A DNA stretch of 7,734 nucleotides. Source: Nocardioides sp. GTDB taxonomy: Bacteria > Actinomycetota > Actinomycetes > Propionibacteriales > Nocardioidaceae. How positions within the stretch are numbered: the first letter of the stretch is position 1; every line of letters starts with the position of its first letter. A program made the position numbers and the translations under genes. Under the pieces are notes generated by a model. The model saw only the letters and a program-made list of their open reading frames with translations. It was not told the DNA's origin and made no database searches. Positions 5,268-7,734 of this stretch are shown here, in pieces. The DNA lies in contig JASLDK010000423.1 in assembly GCA_030145945.1 (NCBI GenBank), positions 1 through 7,734 on the forward strand, written 5' to 3'.

Positions 5268-6974
5268 TCAGGAGTTGCCGTGGCCGCGTGCACCTGGCTG
5301 GTGCGAGCTCGGATCGTGCACGACCCGAGCGGCATGGAGCCGCGCGTGCTCGATCGCCTCGGGTGTGGTGGCGAACAGGTGCCGTTCATGGGCGAGTTGG
5401 CGGTGCACGCCGAGCTGTGCGAGGACCGCGACGTGCTCGGGCCGGGTGCCGGACAGCAGCACGGTGACCCCGCGCTGCTCCAGGCGACCGATGATGTCGG
5501 CGAGCACGTGCGCGCCGGTCGCGTCGACGGCGGTCAGGTGCGACATGCGCAGGACGACGACCCGGACCCGGTTGACCTCGGCGAGCTCGAGGAGGAAGTC
5601 GTGGGCGGCCGCGAAGAAGAGCGGTCCGTCGAGCCGGTAGGCCACGATCTGCTCGTCGAGGAGACGGGACTCCTCGTCCGCGTGGTCGCGGTCGTCGAGC
5701 GGCACCTCCTCCATGCGTGCCGTCGCGGCAGTGTGGCGTAGGGCGAAGAAACCCGCCGCGGCGACGCCGACGAGGACGGCCTGGACCAGGTCGAGCGCGA
5801 CAGTGGCGACAGCGGTCAGGACCATGGTGATGGCGTCGCCGCGGGTCGCGCGAAGGATCGGGGTCAGGCTGGAGACCCGGACCATCTGCACGGCGGTGGC
5901 GATCAGTACGCCGGCCAGCGCGGCCAGCGGGATCCGGCCGACCCAGGGCGCAGCCACCAGTACGACGACGAGCAGCAGCACGGCGTGGGTCAGGGCGGCA
6001 AGGCGGGAGCGGGCCCCGGAGCGGACATTGACCGCCGTGCGCGCGATCGCCGCGGTGGCGGGAATGCCGCCGAAGAGTGGAGCCGCGAGATTGGCCAGAC
6101 CCTGCCCGAACAGTTCGCGGTCCGGGTCGTGGCGCTGCCCGACTCTCATCGCGTCGGCGACCGTCGCGGAGAGCAGGCTCTCCAGCGCGCCCAGGGCCGC
6201 GACCGCGACGGCGGCGAGCACGAGCGTGTCGAGATCTCCCCAGGGAATGCCCGGCAGGTGGGGGGAGGGAAGGCCGGAGGGGATCGTGCCGATCGTCGGG
6301 AGTGGGGCGTCGCCGCCACTACCGGCCAGCAGTGCGTTGGCGATCGTGGCGACGACGACCAGGACCAGTGCCGCCGGGAAGCCGGCGCGCACGCGCCCCA
6401 TGGCGACGATCGCCGACGCGACGGCGAGCGCCGTGACGGGCGCGGCCCAGGCGGGTGCGTCTGCCCAGGCGTGCATCGCGTCGGCGGCCAGGGCCGCGAC
6501 CTTCTCTGCGTGCACCTCGACGCCCAGCGCTGCCGGCAGCTGCTGCAGCGCGATGATGACGGCGATCCCTGCGGTGAATCCCTCGATCACCGGCACGGGG
6601 ACATATCTGATCGCGCGCCCGGCGCCGGTGACCGCCAGCGCCAGCAGCATCAGCCCGGCGAGCAGTCCGACCACGAGGACGCCGTCGGCGCCGTGGGCGG
6701 CGACGATGGGGATGAGGACGACGGTCATGGCACCGGTCGGACCGCTGACCTGGACGTGGCTACCGCCGAAGACGGCAGCGATCGCTCCGGCGACGACGGC
6801 CGTGACGATGCCGGCACCGGCACCGACCCCCGAGCTCACGCCGAAGCCGAGGGCCAGTGGGAGCGCCACGAGGGTGACCATGATCCCGGCCGTCAGGTCG
6901 TGGCGGAAGTCCGTGTGGGTCCAGTCGGTCCGGCGTGGTGCGAGTTGGCTCAGACGCTTGAACGCACGGTTCAT
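5268..6974 (-). CDS. SulP/SLC26-family anion transporter with STAS domain
   Basis: This 568-residue inner-membrane protein has a transmembrane core at about 25-415 and a cytoplasmic STAS domain at about 440-548. Family marks are LVALPLALGFGVSSGVG (35-51), VQVSGPTGAMTVV (74-86), PVIEGFTAGIAVI, ALESLLSATVADAM (263-276), GQGLANLAAPLFGGIPATAAIARTA and NVRSG. The STAS loop reads VDATG (483-487). The substrate is open: sulfate, bicarbonate or C4-dicarboxylate are all known for the family. The GPTG segment recalls bicarbonate transporter BicA, but E265 sits where BicA has the sodium-binding aspartate. The GALESLL motif and glutamate look more like E. coli DauA and other proton-coupled members (inference). 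The ATG start lies 7 bases after the stop of the upstream ArsR-type gene and lacks a strong ribosome site, so translation is probably coupled. No carbonic anhydrase or sulfate-assimilation gene is in view to settle the substrate. Confidence 0.95.
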   Translation of the reverse strand: MNRAFKRLSQLAPRRTDWTHTDFRHDLTAGIMVTLVALPLALGFGVSSGVGAGAGIVTAVVAGAIAAVFGGSHVQVSGPTGAMTVVLIPIVAAHGADGVLVVGLLAGLMLLALAVTGAGRAIRYVPVPVIEGFTAGIAVIIALQQLPAALGVEVHAEKVAALAADAMHAWADAPAWAAPVTALAVASAIVAMGRVRAGFPAALVLVVVATIANALLAGSGGDAPLPTIGTIPSGLPSPHLPGIPWGDLDTLVLAAVAVAALGALESLLSATVADAMRVGQRHDPDRELFGQGLANLAAPLFGGIPATAAIARTAVNVRSGARSRLAALTHAVLLLVVVLVAAPWVGRIPLAALAGVLIATAVQMVRVSSLTPILRATRGDAITMVLTAVATVALDLVQAVLVGVAAAGFFALRHTAATARMEEVPLDDRDHADEESRLLDEQIVAYRLDGPLFFAAAHDFLLELAEVNRVRVVVLRMSHLTAVDATGAHVLADIIGRLEQRGVTVLLSGTRPEHVAVLAQLGVHRQLAHERHLFATTPEAIEHARLHAARVVHDPSSHQPGARGHGNS

Positions 6975-6981
6975 CGCGCGC

Positions 6982-7317
6982 TCATCGAGCGCTGGCGACC
7001 ATCAGCTCGTCCTCGAAGTCGACGCGGGTCTCGGCGAGCCCGACCAGGATCCGGCGGGCCGACAGGAGCAGGTCGCGCACCTCGGGTGCGCTGATCGAGT
7101 AGACGACGGCGGTGCCCTCGCGCCGCGACACGACGAGCGAGGTACGCCGCAGCACGGCCAGCTGCTGCGACAGGTTGCTGGGCTCGATCGCGATCTGTTC
7201 GAGCAGTTCGTGGACCGCGTGGTCACGCTCGGACAGCAACTCGAGGATCCGGATCCGGGCGGGGTGGCCGAGGGTGCGGAAGAACTCCGCCTTCGTCTGG
7301 TAGAGCGGCACTCCCAT
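6982..7317 (-). CDS. ArsR-family repressor, cysteine-free, upstream of the SulP transporter
   Basis: This 111-residue winged-helix regulator of the ArsR/SmtB fold carries TLGHPARIRILELL (15-28), the helix-turn-helix HELLEQIAIEPSNLSQQLAVL (36-56), the wing SRREGTAVVYSI, and a C-terminal dimer helix. It has no cysteine at all, so the thiol-based arsenic, cadmium or sulfide sensing of many relatives is excluded. The SmtB/CzrA-type zinc site in the last helix is not evident either. The signal may be an anion, pH or a metabolite (inference). ATG is the start, with GGGAGG 7 bases upstream. The gene is first in an operon with the transporter, 7 bases between them, and its promoter overlaps a strong palindrome, so it most likely represses itself and the transporter. 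It is unrelated in function to the arsR at the other end of the window. Confidence 0.92.
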   Translation of the reverse strand: MGVPLYQTKAEFFRTLGHPARIRILELLSERDHAVHELLEQIAIEPSNLSQQLAVLRRTSLVVSRREGTAVVYSISAPEVRDLLLSARRILVGLAETRVDFEDELMVASAR

Positions 7318-7354
7318 CGCCGTACCTCCCTCTCATGTCGCGCCCGGAAGCGCT

Positions 7355-7385
7355 ACGATACATGAGTTGAAGAAGTCTTCAATTC
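7355..7385 (-). promoter_or_regulatory. ArsR-SulP operon promoter and overlapping palindromic operator
   Basis: A 22-base palindrome at 7364-7385 has arms GAGTTGAAGA and TCTTCAATTC around AG; nine of ten arm positions pair. On the minus strand TTGAAG (7382-7377) serves as a -35 box and TATCGT (7360-7355) as a TANNNT -10 box, with a 16-base spacer. The start of transcription would be near 7348, about 30 bases before the repressor ATG. The operator covers the -35 box, the usual position for autorepression. The same palindrome faces the divergent small gene and could control it too. Confidence 0.65.
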
Positions 7386-7426
7386 GTGAATCAGTGAAGC
7401 CCGAGAAGGAAGGGAGCGGCCGCCGC

Positions 7427-7681
7427 ATGGTCGAGGACACGGCCGAGACCGTCACCGCCGCCCAGGTGGAGCCCGGCGACGTCGTCACGCTCCCGGGCGT
7501 CTCGGGCCGTCACCGGGTCCAGCTGGCACGATGCGCCGTTCCCGGCGTCGTGTGGCTCTACGTCGCCGACGCGACGACCGGCGCCCGCCGGCGCGGGCAC
7601 GTCGCGCTGACCCTCCACCAGGAGATCACCCGGCACGGATCCCCGTTCCCGCGGCACGATCGGGCCCCCGAGGACACCTGA
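7427..7681 (+). CDS. Small hypothetical protein, possible beta-barrel fold
   Basis: This 84-residue protein is one I do not recognise. It has a short acidic N-terminus, then VEPGDVVTLPG (about 15-25), VQLARC, GVVWLYVADATTGARRRGHV, and a polar tail. The alternation of short hydrophobic strands and turns suggests a small SH3- or KOW-like barrel, which is only inference. There is no signal peptide or membrane segment. ATG is chosen because GAAGGGAG lies about 11 bases upstream. An in-frame GTG at 7394 and a TTG at 7367 would give longer forms, the latter starting inside the operator. Codon use, with G or C at most third positions, supports a real gene, as does the hairpin right after the stop. 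It is divergent from the ArsR-SulP operon and may share its operator. Confidence 0.6.
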   Translation: MVEDTAETVTAAQVEPGDVVTLPGVSGRHRVQLARCAVPGVVWLYVADATTGARRRGHVALTLHQEITRHGSPFPRHDRAPEDT

Positions 7682-7707
7682 GCCCCGGACCAGCGGGGCG
7701 GGGGCTC
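7680..7707 (+). terminator. GC-rich hairpin after the small gene, possible U-less terminator
   Basis: GCCCCG (7682-7687) and CGGGGC (7694-7699) form a perfect 6-bp stem around the loop GACCAG, directly after the stop codon. A competing longer pairing joins GAGCCCC (7680-7686) to GGGGCTC (7701-7707). No T-run follows. Hairpins without a U tract are common at actinobacterial gene ends, but termination here is inferred. Confidence 0.45.
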
Positions 7708-7734
7708 GCGTCAGGCCCCGGACTCCACCGGTAC

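Noticed and set aside
3896..5467. A 523-codon plus-strand open frame opposite the amidohydrolase
   Set aside because: Composition is that of a mirror frame (many Val, Gly, His, Arg) with no domain, and it spans a clear promoter and parts of two genes.
5713..7365. A 550-codon plus-strand open frame opposite the SulP and ArsR genes
   Set aside because: It is an Ala/Thr/Ser-rich low-complexity shadow of the transporter, with no recognisable family.

Overview
The window looks like chromosomal DNA from a high-GC actinobacterium. GC is very high throughout, GTG starts are frequent, Shine-Dalgarno sites are AGGAGG-like, and some starts look leaderless. The arsenic genes resemble those of Nocardioides, Mycobacterium and Corynebacterium relatives; the genus cannot be fixed from the sequence alone. 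Eight recognisable genes and one small hypothetical gene cover nearly everything. No RNA gene, insertion sequence, CRISPR array or attachment site was seen.

Positions 1-2036 hold an arsenic resistance locus. On the minus strand arsR, an aquaporin-type arsenic channel (aqpS-like) and an arsenate reductase (arsC) form a tight operon: arsR and aqpS overlap in a GTGA, and arsC follows 21 bases later. Divergent on the plus strand is an ArsI/CadI-type C-As lyase. Between them lie two copies of ACATCTATGTT, the likely ArsR operators. In the model, ArsC reduces arsenate, arsenite leaves down its gradient through the channel, and ArsI cleaves trivalent organoarsenicals. No arsenite pump (ArsB/Acr3) lies in the window.

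Positions 2048-5205 hold a set probably linked to small-molecule catabolism. It has an aldo/keto reductase (minus), a divergent HutC-type GntR regulator (plus) and a cytosine-deaminase-like amidohydrolase (minus, convergent with the regulator). The regulator has a likely leaderless promoter inside a perfect 8-bp inverted repeat. The amidohydrolase has a good promoter with two copies of CTGTCAGACA, and it lacks two active-site residues of canonical cytosine deaminase.

Positions 5268-7734 hold a two-gene minus-strand operon: a cysteine-free ArsR-type repressor followed 7 bases later by a SulP/SLC26 anion transporter with a STAS domain. Its promoter overlaps a strong palindrome that also faces a divergent 84-residue hypothetical protein, which ends at a GC-rich hairpin. 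Most of this is ordinary accessory or metabolic content. The best leads are the pump-less channel arsenic operon, the altered amidohydrolase active site, and the four well-formed candidate operators.
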